A stretch of 64,000 bases of DNA from Bradyrhizobium sp. 170 (GTDB lineage Bacteria; Pseudomonadota; Alphaproteobacteria; Rhizobiales; Xanthobacteraceae), in the NCBI RefSeq assembly GCF_023101085.1, contig NZ_CP064703.1, positions 3,100,001 through 3,164,000 on the forward strand, written 5' to 3'. Position 1 is the first letter of the stretch, and each line of letters starts with the position of its first letter. The notes below the pieces were generated by a model. It was not told the origin of the DNA. It searched no databases and saw only the letters and a list, made by a program, of their open reading frames with translations. Shown piece by piece: positions 18,006-26,908 of the stretch. Position numbers and translations under genes: made by a program.

Positions 18006-18044
18006 CGCGCTAAGCGCCTCATCTTACTGTGTGAATTCCGTGAT

Positions 18045-18061
18045 GTGGAACGAAATTCCAC
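18045..18061. promoter_or_regulatory. Inverted repeat upstream of the acyl-CoA carboxylase gene
   Basis: GTGGAA at 18045-18050 and TTCCAC at 18056-18061 are separated by CGAAA; a further TTCC at 18036-18039 pairs with the GGAA. Such TGGAA-n5-TTCCA dyads resemble IclR-type operators, but no regulator gene adjoins. It lies about 150 bases before the carboxylase start, in a gap that otherwise shows nothing. Confidence 0.35.
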
Positions 18062-18211
18062 TTGCACAGAATCCCGGCAAAGGTTTCATGTTCAGCAACA
18101 AGAATTGAACGGCGGCCGTTTCGCGCTGCCGTTGGTGCATGGGGAGGCATGCGGGGGCGAGGTGAGCCGGTTACCCGTTCATTTCGCGCCGGTGCCTGAA
18201 CGGAAACGTCA

Positions 18212-21200
18212 ATGTCCTTCCACAAGCTGCTGATCGCCAACCGCGGCGAGATCGCCATCCGCATCGCGCGCGCTGCCGGAGACGCCGGCCTTGCCACCGT
18301 CGCGATCCATTCCGCCGACGACGCGCAGTCGCTGCATGTCCGCGCCGCCGACGCCGCCTGCGAAATCCCCGGGCGCGGCGCGCGGGCCTATCTCGACATC
18401 GAGGCCGTAATATCGGCCGCCAAGGCGACCGGATGCGACGCCGTGCATCCGGGCTATGGCTTCCTCAGCGAGAATGCAACGTTCGCCCGGCGCTGCATCG
18501 AGGAAAGCATCGTCTTTGTCGGGCCATCGCCGGAAGCGCTCGACCTGTTCGGCGACAAGGCGCAGGCCAAGGCGCTGGCAAAACAATGCGGCGTGCCCAT
18601 CATCGAAGGCACCAGCGGGCCGACCAGCGTGGAAGAGGCAAAGGCCTTCCTGGAATCCCAGGGCGAGCGCGGCGCCATCATGATCAAGGCGATCGCCGGC
18701 GGCGGCGGCCGCGGCATGCGCATCGTCGATGACGCCACTAAGCTGGAAGAGGCCTATGCGCGCTGCCAGTCCGAGGCGATGGCGGCCTTCGGCAGCGACG
18801 GCGTCTATGTCGAGCGCCTGATTCGGAACGCCCGCCACATCGAGGTGCAGATCATCTGCGACCACTATGGCGCGATCAGTCATTTGTGGGAGCGCGAATG
18901 CACCATCCAGCGCCGCAACCAGAAACTCATCGAGGTCGCGCCGAGCCCGTCGCTGAACGATGCCTTGCGCGGGCGCATCATCGATGCCGCCAAGGAACTT
19001 GCCGCCGCCGCCAACTACGACAACCTCGGCACCTTCGAATTCCTCGTCGATAACGACGCCAAAACCAGCGACCAGGCGTTCGCCTTCATCGAGGCCAATC
19101 CGCGGCTGCAGGTCGAGCATACCGTCACCGAGCAGGTGCTCGGCCTCGATCTGGTGCAGTCGCAGCTCGCGGTCGCGGCCGGCGCCACGCTGGGGTCGCT
19201 CGGTCTGGCGCAGGCCTATATCCCGAAGCCGCGCGGTTTTGCGATGCAACTCCGCGTCAACATGGAGGTGATGGATGAGACCGGCGGGACCCGGCCGACC
19301 GGCGGAACGCTGGCGCTGTTCGACCTGCCGTCCGGCCCCGGCGTTCGCGTCGATACGTTTGGCTATTCCGGCTACCGCACCAGCACCGCCTTTGACTCGC
19401 TGCTCGCCAAGGTCATTGTGCATTCGCCGGGTGGCAACTGGACCGACGTCGTGCACAAGGCGACGCGGACGCTGCGTGAGTTCCGGGTTGGCGGCGTCGC
19501 CACCAACATCCCCTTCCTCGCGGCGATTTTGGCGCATCCGGATTTTGTCGAGAACCGCGTCAGTACCGGCTTCATCGAGGCCCATGTCGCTGATCTCGTC
19601 GGCGAGGCCAAGGCGACGGCGGAGACCGCGCTGATTGAATCCGGCGTCGCGGCCGATGACGGCGCACCCACGGCCGAAGTCTCGATGGCCGGGCCGGCAG
19701 GCTCAGAGCCTGTTCCTGCGCCGCTGCAAGGCACGATCGTGGCTGTCGACGTCAGGGAAGGGGACCTCGTCCGCCCCGGCCAGCAGATCGCCGTGCTGGA
19801 ATCCATGAAGATGGAGCATCTGGTGACCGCGCCGCATGGCGGCAGGGTGACGAAGGTTGTCGCGGAAACCGGCGTGACGTTGATGCAGGACGAGGCGATC
19901 CTCTATCTGGAGCCGGCCGAGATCGACGCCCATGATATGGCTGAAGAGGAGGACTTCGATCTCGATCACATCCGCCCTGATCTGGCCGAACTGCTCGAGC
20001 GCCACGCCATCACGCTGGATGAAAACCGCCCGGCGTCGGTCGAGCGGCGGCGCAAGACCAACCAGCGCACGGCGCGGGAAAACATCGCCCAGCTCGTCGA
20101 TGAAGGTTCGTTCGTCGAATACGGCTCGCTCGCCATCGCTGCCCAGCGCCGGCGGCGCGCGGTCGACGACCTCATCCGCAACACCCCGGCCGATGGCCTG
20201 ATCTCTGGCGTCGCCACCGTGAACGCGGAAAAATTCGGCGCGGACGCCGCGCGCTGCATGGTGATTTCCTACGACTACACCGTGCTGGCCGGCACCCAGG
20301 GCCACATGAACCACAAGAAGATCGACCGCATGCTGGGCCTTGCCGAGCAATGGCGGATGCCGCTGGTGTTTTACGCCGAGGGTGGCGGTGGCCGTCCCGG
20401 CGATACCGATCGGTTGGGTATGACCGGCCTCGACGGGCCTTCTTTCGTGCAATTCGCAAAACTCTCAGGCCTGGTGCCGGTCATCGGCGTGGTGTCAGGT
20501 TATTGCTTTGCCGGCAACGCCGCGATGCTCGGCTGCTGCGATGTCATCATCGCGACGATGAACGCGTCGATCGGCATGGGCGGCCCCGCGATGATCGAGG
20601 GCGGCGGCCTTGGCGTCTACCATCCAGCCGAAGTGGGGCCGGTGTCGTTCCAGTCGCCGAACGGCGTCATCGACATCCTGGTCGAGGACGAGGCGGAAGC
20701 GACAGCTGCTGCGCAAAAATATCTGTCGTACTTCCAGGGCGCGGTCGCCGACTGGAAGGCGCCGGACCAGCGCCTGTTGCGGCGGGCGATCCCGGAAAAC
20801 CGCCTGCGGGTCTATGATATCAGAACCGTCATAGATCTTCTCGCGGACGAAGGCTCGGTGCTGGAAATCCGCCGCGAATTTGGCGTCGGCATGATCACCG
20901 CCTTCATCCGCATCGAAGGAAAGCCGTTCGGCCTGATCGCCAACAACCCAAAGCATCTCGGCGGCGCGATCGATGCACCAGCCGGCGACAAGGCCGCGCG
21001 CTTCATGCAGCTTTGCGATGCCTTCGACATTCCGCTGCTGTCGCTGTGCGACACGCCGGGCTTCATGGTCGGTCCCGAAGCCGAAAAGACCGCGATCGTG
21101 CGCCATGTCGCGCGCATGTTCGTCACCGGCGCGAGCCTCACCGTGCCGCTGTTCGGCATCGTCTTGCGCAAGGGCTATGGCTTAGGGGCGCAATCGATGA

Positions 21201-21526
21201 TCGGCGGCGGCTTCCACGCCTCGTTCTTCACGGTGGCCTGGCCGACCGGCGAGTTCGGCGGCATGGGGCTGGAAGGCTATGTGCGGCTTGGCTTCCGCAA
21301 GGAGATGGAAGCAATCGAAGATCCGGACGAGCGCGAAGAGTATTATCAGGCCAAGGTCGACGAACTCTACGCCAACGGCAAGGCGGTCTCGATCGCCTCG
21401 GTGCTGGAGATCGACGAGGTGATCGATCCCGCCGACACGCGGCAATGGATCATGGCGGGCCTGCGCTCGGTGCCGAAGCCGGAAGCGCGCACGGCGAAGA
21501 AGCGGCCGTGCATTGATGCGTGGTGA
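18212..21526 (+). CDS. Single-chain biotin-dependent acyl-CoA carboxylase (BC-BCCP-CT)
   Basis: 1104 residues with three units in one chain. Biotin carboxylase, residues 1-450: KLLIANRGEIAIRIARA, ATP-grasp glycine loop GGGGRGMRIVDD near 168 and FIEANPRLQVEHTVTE near 295. Biotin carrier, about 505-575: AVLESMKMEHL with the biotinylated Lys at 533. Carboxyltransferase, about 600-1104, with paired crotonase-like halves (GSFVEYGSLAIAAQ; AMLGCCDVIIAT; GFMVGPEAEKTAIVRHVARM). This order and length match the single-chain long-chain acyl-CoA carboxylase (LCC) family described from Mycobacterium avium and relatives. Databases often mislabel it a carbamoyl-phosphate synthase large subunit because of the ATP-grasp part. 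The acyl-CoA substrate is an inference from family; the CYP153 and GMC genes nearby fit fatty-chain metabolism. Confidence 0.92.
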   Translation: MSFHKLLIANRGEIAIRIARAAGDAGLATVAIHSADDAQSLHVRAADAACEIPGRGARAYLDIEAVISAAKATGCDAVHPGYGFLSENATFARRCIEESIVFVGPSPEALDLFGDKAQAKALAKQCGVPIIEGTSGPTSVEEAKAFLESQGERGAIMIKAIAGGGGRGMRIVDDATKLEEAYARCQSEAMAAFGSDGVYVERLIRNARHIEVQIICDHYGAISHLWERECTIQRRNQKLIEVAPSPSLNDALRGRIIDAAKELAAAANYDNLGTFEFLVDNDAKTSDQAFAFIEANPRLQVEHTVTEQVLGLDLVQSQLAVAAGATLGSLGLAQAYIPKPRGFAMQLRVNMEVMDETGGTRPTGGTLALFDLPSGPGVRVDTFGYSGYRTSTAFDSLLAKVIVHSPGGNWTDVVHKATRTLREFRVGGVATNIPFLAAILAHPDFVENRVSTGFIEAHVADLVGEAKATAETALIESGVAADDGAPTAEVSMAGPAGSEPVPAPLQGTIVAVDVREGDLVRPGQQIAVLESMKMEHLVTAPHGGRVTKVVAETGVTLMQDEAILYLEPAEIDAHDMAEEEDFDLDHIRPDLAELLERHAITLDENRPASVERRRKTNQRTARENIAQLVDEGSFVEYGSLAIAAQRRRRAVDDLIRNTPADGLISGVATVNAEKFGADAARCMVISYDYTVLAGTQGHMNHKKIDRMLGLAEQWRMPLVFYAEGGGGRPGDTDRLGMTGLDGPSFVQFAKLSGLVPVIGVVSGYCFAGNAAMLGCCDVIIATMNASIGMGGPAMIEGGGLGVYHPAEVGPVSFQSPNGVIDILVEDEAEATAAAQKYLSYFQGAVADWKAPDQRLLRRAIPENRLRVYDIRTVIDLLADEGSVLEIRREFGVGMITAFIRIEGKPFGLIANNPKHLGGAIDAPAGDKAARFMQLCDAFDIPLLSLCDTPGFMVGPEAEKTAIVRHVARMFVTGASLTVPLFGIVLRKGYGLGAQSMIGGGFHASFFTVAWPTGEFGGMGLEGYVRLGFRKEMEAIEDPDEREEYYQAKVDELYANGKAVSIASVLEIDEVIDPADTRQWIMAGLRSVPKPEARTAKKRPCIDAW

Positions 21527-21535
21527 GCGAGATCC

Positions 21536-21615
21536 GTAGGGTGGGCAAAGGCGCACTTGCGCCGTGCCCACCATCCATCACCGATGGTGGGCACGCTACG
21601 CTTTGCCCACCCTAC
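21536..21615. repeat. GTAGGGTGGGCAAAG palindromic repeat, copy 3
   Basis: Starts GTAGGGTGGGCAAAGGCGC and ends CTTTGCCCACCCTAC, with the same CGTGCCCACCAT and ATGGTGGGCACG inner arms as the copies at 7883 and 9318. It lies directly after the carboxylase gene. Confidence 0.85.
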
Positions 21616-21624
21616 GAATTCTTG

Positions 21625-21711
21625 CCGTCATTGCGAGGAGCGTTAGCGACGAAGCAATCCACTTCTCCGCAAGCGGCGCTATGGATTGCTTCGCTGCGCT
21701 CGCAATGACGG
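21625..21711. repeat. GTCATTGCGAG...CTCGCAATGAC palindromic repeat, copy 3
   Basis: Third copy of the element at 12673 and 16439. Left arm CCGTCATTGCGAGGAGCG, right arm TTCGCTGCGCTCGCAATGAC. It follows immediately after another repeat family, so two dispersed repeats fill the convergent gap between the carboxylase and monooxygenase genes. Confidence 0.85.
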
Positions 21712-21740
21712 AAATGGCGTTCGCAGGGACGACGATGACG

Positions 21741-23369
21741 CTACCCCAGCCGCAACTCATCATACCCCTTCGCCGCCACCTCGTCGCACCTTGCGCGATA
21801 CGCAGGCGCGCTGCCGCTGTAGCGGGCGACGATGCGCGTCTGCTTGCCTTCGACGTTGGAATTGATGCCGGTCATCCAGGAATTGACCTCGTTGGACAAC
21901 AGCCCCACGCCGAGCGCTTTCACATGATCGGTCCAGGAGGCAACGCCCTCGGGCGTCGCCTCCAGCCGCGTCAATCCCTTGTCCATCGCAAACCGAACAA
22001 GCCCCGTCACCCAGTCGACGCTGTATTCGATACTGCGCGGAATGTTGCCGAGCGCGGTGTGCGGCCCCATCAGCATCAGCATGTTCGGAAATTCGTGCAC
22101 CATGATGCCGAGATAGGTCTCCGGCCCTTGTCTCCACTTGTCCTTCAGCCGCGCGCCGCCTGCGCCGCGAAAATCGATCTTGTCGAAACTGCCGGTGATG
22201 GCGTCGAAGCCCGTCGCGTAGATGATGATGTCGAACGCGTATTCCCTGTCGCTGGTCCTGATGCCCACGGATGTAATGCGTTCGATCGGCGCTTCGTTGA
22301 TGTCGACCAGTTCGACATTGGCCTGGTTATAGACCTCGTAATAGAAGGTCTCGAGCGGCAGCCGGCGGGTACCAAAACCGTGATTCCTTGGAATCAGCTT
22401 TTCCGCCACTGCCTGGTTCTTCACCCGCTGGCGAATTTTTCGCGCGACAAAATCCGAGATCGTCGCGTTCGCCTTGCGGTCGATCAGTATGTCGCGGAAA
22501 TTGCCCTGCCAGATGCCGAAGCCGCGCTCGCCATAGAGCTTTTCATAAAACGCCTCGCGCTCCTCGTCCGAAACCTCGAACGCGCCGCGCGGGTCCGGCG
22601 TGTGCAGGAAGCAGGCGAAGGTCTCCTGACAGCGGGCGAACATCTGGGGATAGCCGGCCTTGATCTTCACTTGCGTCTCGGCGTCGATCTTGCCGTTGTG
22701 CAGCGGCGCGCACCAGTTCGGCGTGCGTTGGAACACGGTGAGATGGCCGACTTGTCCGGCAATGGTCTGGATCGTCTGCACGCCGGTCGCGCCGGTGCCG
22801 ATCACGGCGACGCGCTTGCCGGTGAAATCGACGGGCTCCTTCGGCCATCGCGCAGTGTGGAAGGAGTCACCTGCAAAACTGTCGCGCCCCTCGATCCGCG
22901 GCAGCGTTGGCGTCGACAGCGGCCCGATGGCCGTGATCAGGAACCGCGTGTCGACGCGGCTGCCGTCTTCCAGGGTAATGCTCCAGCCCCGCGAGCCCTC
23001 ATCATAAACCGCCGCCGTCACCCGGCTGCGAAACTGGATATCGCGGCGCAGGTCGAACTTGTCGGCGACATAATTGAGATAGCGCAGCGTCTCCGGCTGG
23101 CCGGCGAAATGCTCCGACCACTCCCATTCGGCCAGCAACTCCCGGGAGAACGAATAGCCGTAGGAATAGCTCTCCGAATCGAAGCGCGCGCCGGGATAGC
23201 GGTTCCAGTACCAGGTGCCGCCGACATCGGTGCCGGCCTCGAACACGCGCACGCGAAAACCCTGTTCGCGCAGCCGGTAGAGCTGGTACAGGCCCGACAT
23301 GCCCGCGCCGATGATGATGGCGTCGAAATCCGGAATTGGCGTCGCTCCCAGGCTTGTAGTTTGCGCCAA
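21741..23369 (-). CDS. Flavin-containing Baeyer-Villiger monooxygenase
   Basis: 542 residues. Two dinucleotide-binding motifs: AIIIGAGMSGLYQLYRLRE near residue 18 (FAD) and VAVIGTGATGVQTIQTIA near 188 (NADPH). Between them lies the type I Baeyer-Villiger fingerprint FAGDSFHTARWP (F-x-G-x3-H-x3-W-P) near residue 165. These enzymes insert oxygen next to a ketone using NADPH and O2, giving esters or lactones. The gene is divergent from a CYP153-type P450, and the 165-base gap probably holds promoters for both. The ketone substrate is unknown. Confidence 0.92.
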   Translation of the reverse strand: MAQTTSLGATPIPDFDAIIIGAGMSGLYQLYRLREQGFRVRVFEAGTDVGGTWYWNRYPGARFDSESYSYGYSFSRELLAEWEWSEHFAGQPETLRYLNYVADKFDLRRDIQFRSRVTAAVYDEGSRGWSITLEDGSRVDTRFLITAIGPLSTPTLPRIEGRDSFAGDSFHTARWPKEPVDFTGKRVAVIGTGATGVQTIQTIAGQVGHLTVFQRTPNWCAPLHNGKIDAETQVKIKAGYPQMFARCQETFACFLHTPDPRGAFEVSDEEREAFYEKLYGERGFGIWQGNFRDILIDRKANATISDFVARKIRQRVKNQAVAEKLIPRNHGFGTRRLPLETFYYEVYNQANVELVDINEAPIERITSVGIRTSDREYAFDIIIYATGFDAITGSFDKIDFRGAGGARLKDKWRQGPETYLGIMVHEFPNMLMLMGPHTALGNIPRSIEYSVDWVTGLVRFAMDKGLTRLEATPEGVASWTDHVKALGVGLLSNEVNSWMTGINSNVEGKQTRIVARYSGSAPAYRARCDEVAAKGYDELRLG

Positions 23370-23534
23370 GGCTATCCGGTCTCGTGGCGGCGGACAAACC
23401 CTGCATGGACGCGTGGCAGGGTTGCAGGTTTGCCGTCAGCTCGTCTCAGTCGGCTTTACTCGCGGCCGCATCTGCCCGTATCGTTCGGATCAGGATCGCC
23501 CATCAAGCGGCGAACGCAAGCGGGGAGGGAAGCG

Positions 23535-24761
23535 ATGGCCGAGGCGGCGCAGCGCAGACTGACGTCGATCGACGTCAGCGGTCCTCAGCTTTATCAGAAC
23601 GACGCCTGGCGGCCGGTGTTTGCGCAACTGCGCCGCGAGGATCCCGTGCATTATTGCGAGGCCTCCCCGTCCGGCCCGTACTGGTCGGTGACTCGCTACG
23701 ACGATATCTTCGCGGTCGAGCTCGATCACGAGAGCTATTCATCGAGCTCGGAGCTCGGCGGTATTCAGGTGGCCGACCAGCCCAAGGGGCGTGAAATCTC
23801 CAATTTCATCCGGATGGACCCGCCCGGTCACACCGCGCAGCGGCGCACGGTCGCGCCGATTGTGGCGCCGTCCAATCTCGCCAATTTCGAGCCGCTGATC
23901 CGCAAGCGGACGTCGGATGTGCTGGATGCGTTGCCGCGCCACGAGACCTTCGACTGGGTCGAGCGGGTCTCGACCGACCTCACCAACATGATGCTGGCGA
24001 CGCTGTTTGATTTTCCATGGGAGGACCGTCAAAAGCTGACCTGGTGGTCGGACGTTGCGATCGCCAATGTCAACTCGCCCGATGCCGTCGTGCATTCGGA
24101 AGCCGAGCGTTTCGATGAACTGGTCAAGATGGGCGAATATTTCCGCAAATTATGGGAAGCGCGTGCCGACGCACCGCCGACCTTCGACCTGATCTCGATG
24201 CTCGCGCATGCCGAAGCCACGCGCCATCTGCAATCACGCGAATTCATCGGCACGATTGCGCTCCTGATCGTCGGGGGCAACGACACCACGCGCAATTCGA
24301 TGAGCGGTGGGTTAATGGCGCTGGTCGAGAACCCCGATCAGTTCGAGCTGGTGCGGGCGCGGCGTGAACTGATCCCGAACCTCGTTTCCGAAATCATCCG
24401 CTATCAAACGCCGGTGCTGCACATGCGTCGCACCGCGCGTCACGATGTCGAACTCGCCGGCCACCGCATCACCAAGGGCGACAAAGTCGTGATGTGGTAC
24501 ATCTCCGGCAACCGCGACGAAAGCAAGATCGACCGCGCCGACGAGTTCATCATCGACCGCGCCAAGCCGCGGCAGCATCTCGCCTTCGGCGCCGGCATCC
24601 ACCGCTGCGTCGGCGACCGCCTCGCCGAACAGCAAATCCGCATCCTCTGGGAGGAGATATTGAACCGCGACCTTCGCTTTGAGATCACCGGCGCGCCGCA
24701 AAGGCTCTATTCGAATTTCATCCGCGGCATCCGCTCGCTGCCAGTGAGGATTGTCAGGTAA
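23535..24761 (+). CDS. Cytochrome P450, CYP153-like alkane/fatty-chain hydroxylase
   Basis: 408 residues from the ATG at 23535, preceded by GGGGAGGGA at 23522-23530. I-helix motif LLIVGGNDTTRNSMSGG near residue 245, ExxR in VSEIIRYQTPV near 286, haem loop HLAFGAGIHRCVGDRLAEQQ near 350 with the axial Cys. The wording of the I-helix, of VVMWYISGNRDESKI and of the haem loop is that of CYP153, soluble P450s that hydroxylate the ends of medium-chain alkanes and fatty acids. CYP153 needs a ferredoxin and reductase, which are not adjacent. A GMC oxidoreductase follows after 5 bases and could oxidise the alcohol formed. Confidence 0.88.
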   Translation: MAEAAQRRLTSIDVSGPQLYQNDAWRPVFAQLRREDPVHYCEASPSGPYWSVTRYDDIFAVELDHESYSSSSELGGIQVADQPKGREISNFIRMDPPGHTAQRRTVAPIVAPSNLANFEPLIRKRTSDVLDALPRHETFDWVERVSTDLTNMMLATLFDFPWEDRQKLTWWSDVAIANVNSPDAVVHSEAERFDELVKMGEYFRKLWEARADAPPTFDLISMLAHAEATRHLQSREFIGTIALLIVGGNDTTRNSMSGGLMALVENPDQFELVRARRELIPNLVSEIIRYQTPVLHMRRTARHDVELAGHRITKGDKVVMWYISGNRDESKIDRADEFIIDRAKPRQHLAFGAGIHRCVGDRLAEQQIRILWEEILNRDLRFEITGAPQRLYSNFIRGIRSLPVRIVR

Positions 24762-24766
24762 CAAGA

Positions 24767-26371
24767 ATGAACAAGCACGATCCCGTTGACGTCCTGATCA
24801 TCGGCGCCGGCGCATCCGGCGCGGCGGTGGCGTGGAGCCTGGCCGATACCAAGATGCACATCCTTTGCCTCGACCAGGGCGGCTGGATGAACCCAGCGGA
24901 ATATCCGAGCACCGGCCGCGACTGGGAAGCGAAGTTCTACGGCGACTGGTCGACCAGTCCGAACATCCGCGGCCGGCCCGAGGACTATCCTGTCAACGAC
25001 GACAATTCGCCGATCAAGGTCGTGAACTTCAACGGCGTCGGCGGCTCGACCGTGATGTACACCGCGCATTGGCCGCGGCTGCACCCCTCCGATTTCAAGG
25101 TGAAGACGCTCGATGGCGTCGCCGATGACTGGCCGATCGATTACGATGCCTTGACCCCGTTCTTCGAAGAGAACGACCGGATGATGGGCGTATCGGGGCT
25201 GTCGGGCGATCCGCAGTCGCCGCTGACGCACCCGCCGATGCCGCCGCAGCCGCTTGGACTCTCCGGCCCGCTGATCGGCGCGGCCATGAACAAGCTCGGC
25301 TGGCACTGGTGGCCCTCGGACACCACGGTCGCGACGATGGATTATGAGGGCAGGGCGCGCTGCATCAATCTCGGCCATTGCACGCCGGCCTGCGCGCAGG
25401 GCGCAAAAGCCTCAACCGACATCACCTATTGGCCGCACGCGATCCGCGCCGGCGTCGAGCTCAAGACCCATTGCCGCGTGCGCGAGATCCTGACCAACGA
25501 GCACGGCATGGCCTCGGGTGTCGTCTACTTCGACCAGGACGGCGTCGAGCAGTTCCAGCCGGCCGAGGTCGTCATCATCGCCTGCAATGGCGTCGGCACG
25601 CCGCGGCTGCTCTTGAACTCGGTCTCCGGTCGTTTCCCTGACGGTCTCGCCAATTCGTCCGGCCTGGTCGGCAAGAACCTGATGTTCCATCCCTATGCGC
25701 AGATCTACGGCTACGTGAAGGAGCCGACTGACTCGAACCGCGCGCCGCCGACCTGCCTCTGGAGCAAGGAGTTCTACGACACCGACCTGTCGCGCGGCTT
25801 CGTCCGCGGCTATGGCATCCAGTTCGGCCGTGGCGCAGGGCCTGTGTTCGAAGCCGTCGCGAGCGAGCAGAAGGGCATCTTGCCGTGGGGCGCGGATCAT
25901 CACAGCGTGTTCCGCAAGCTCAACGGCCATCGCCTTGCGGTCTCTGCGATCTGCGAGGACCTGCCCGAGGAGCACAACCGCGTCACGCTCGATCCCGTGC
26001 TGAAGGACAGCCACGGAATCCCTGCGCCGAAGATCGACTACACGATCGGCGAGAACAGCCGGAAGATGATGGATCATGGACTGGCGCGCGGCCGGGAGAT
26101 TCTCGAAGCCGCCGGTGCGACCGATATCTGCATCAACAACCCGATCCCATGGGGCGGCTGGCATCTGCTCGGCACGGCGCGGATGGGCACCGATCCGGCG
26201 CGCTCCGTGGTCAACGAATGGGGACGCTCGCATGACGTGAAGAACCTCTTCATCGTCGATGGCAGCGTGTTCGTGACCTCAGGCGGCGTGAACCCGACCT
26301 CGACCATCCAGGCGATCGCGCTCTACGTCGCCGACCAGATGAAGCAACGTCTTGCAAACCTCTTCGACTGA
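24767..26371 (+). CDS. GMC family oxidoreductase
   Basis: 534 residues. FAD-binding motif DVLIIGAGASGAAVAWSLAD at residue 8, substrate-side motif FNGVGGSTVMYTAHWPRL near 90, and a C-terminal catalytic block with WHLLGTARMGTDP near 465 and VDGSVFVTSGGVNPTSTIQA near 500. GMC enzymes oxidise alcohols to aldehydes with FAD. It is probably in one operon with the P450 (5-base gap) and the small protein that follows (7-base gap), consistent with a membrane-linked alcohol dehydrogenase acting after alkane hydroxylation. Confidence 0.88.
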   Translation: MNKHDPVDVLIIGAGASGAAVAWSLADTKMHILCLDQGGWMNPAEYPSTGRDWEAKFYGDWSTSPNIRGRPEDYPVNDDNSPIKVVNFNGVGGSTVMYTAHWPRLHPSDFKVKTLDGVADDWPIDYDALTPFFEENDRMMGVSGLSGDPQSPLTHPPMPPQPLGLSGPLIGAAMNKLGWHWWPSDTTVATMDYEGRARCINLGHCTPACAQGAKASTDITYWPHAIRAGVELKTHCRVREILTNEHGMASGVVYFDQDGVEQFQPAEVVIIACNGVGTPRLLLNSVSGRFPDGLANSSGLVGKNLMFHPYAQIYGYVKEPTDSNRAPPTCLWSKEFYDTDLSRGFVRGYGIQFGRGAGPVFEAVASEQKGILPWGADHHSVFRKLNGHRLAVSAICEDLPEEHNRVTLDPVLKDSHGIPAPKIDYTIGENSRKMMDHGLARGREILEAAGATDICINNPIPWGGWHLLGTARMGTDPARSVVNEWGRSHDVKNLFIVDGSVFVTSGGVNPTSTIQAIALYVADQMKQRLANLFD

Positions 26372-26378
26372 GACCGCC

Positions 26379-26828
26379 ATGTCCGCAGCCAATGAACTGA
26401 CCTCTGCCCAATGCGACGATCTCCGCACCGTCGCTGCGATGATCATTCCCGCCAGCGAGGAGTACAGGGTACCCGGCGCGGACGACCCCGCGATCCAGGC
26501 CGACATGCTGGCGACGCTCGGCCGCGACGCCGCGCTCGTACGGCAGGCGCTCGATCATCTCGCGCGTCTCGCAGGCCAACCGCTGGCCGAACTCGATACG
26601 GCGAGACGCGATGTTATCGCGCAGGAGTTTCGCTCGACGGGCGGCGCAGCGGCGGCAACGCTCGTCCGCGTCGTCCTGCAATGCTACTACCGCGACGACC
26701 GCGTGTTGCGTTCGCTGGGACTCGAGCTGCGCGCGCCGTTCCCGAAGGGCTATGTGCTGGAGCAGGGCGACTGGTCGCTGCTTGATCCTGTCAGGGCGCG
26801 CCCGGCGAGCCTCAGGCGGGCGCCCTAG
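26379..26828 (+). CDS. Small partner of the GMC oxidoreductase, gluconate 2-dehydrogenase subunit 3-like
   Basis: 149 residues from the ATG at 26379; an in-frame start at 26352 would overlap the GMC gene. The pattern LTSAQCDDLRTVAAMIIPAS followed by VPGADDPAIQADMLATLG resembles the gluconate 2-dehydrogenase subunit 3 family, small subunits that partner FAD-containing GMC dehydrogenases. Its position directly after the GMC gene supports that. It lacks an obvious signal peptide, whereas many family members have a Tat signal. The family call is tentative. Confidence 0.6.
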   Translation: MSAANELTSAQCDDLRTVAAMIIPASEEYRVPGADDPAIQADMLATLGRDAALVRQALDHLARLAGQPLAELDTARRDVIAQEFRSTGGAAAATLVRVVLQCYYRDDRVLRSLGLELRAPFPKGYVLEQGDWSLLDPVRARPASLRRAP

Positions 26829-26908
26829 CAGGCCAGCCCTGCGCTGGATGCGGGCACTTGCGCATGCGGGTCCCGGCCACCAAATGATGAGGCCGAAGGA
26901 ATCTCGCC

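Noticed and set aside
18212..21526. Annotation as carbamoyl-phosphate synthase large subunit
   Set aside because: Only the ATP-grasp fold is shared. The biotin-attachment motif ESMKM and a complete carboxyltransferase half show it is a biotin-dependent carboxylase.
21564..23534. Plus-strand frame running into the P450 gene from far upstream, opposite the Baeyer-Villiger monooxygenase
   Set aside because: The sequence before 23535 looks like the complement of the monooxygenase and is not P450-like; a ribosome site and the family N-terminus place the P450 start at 23535.
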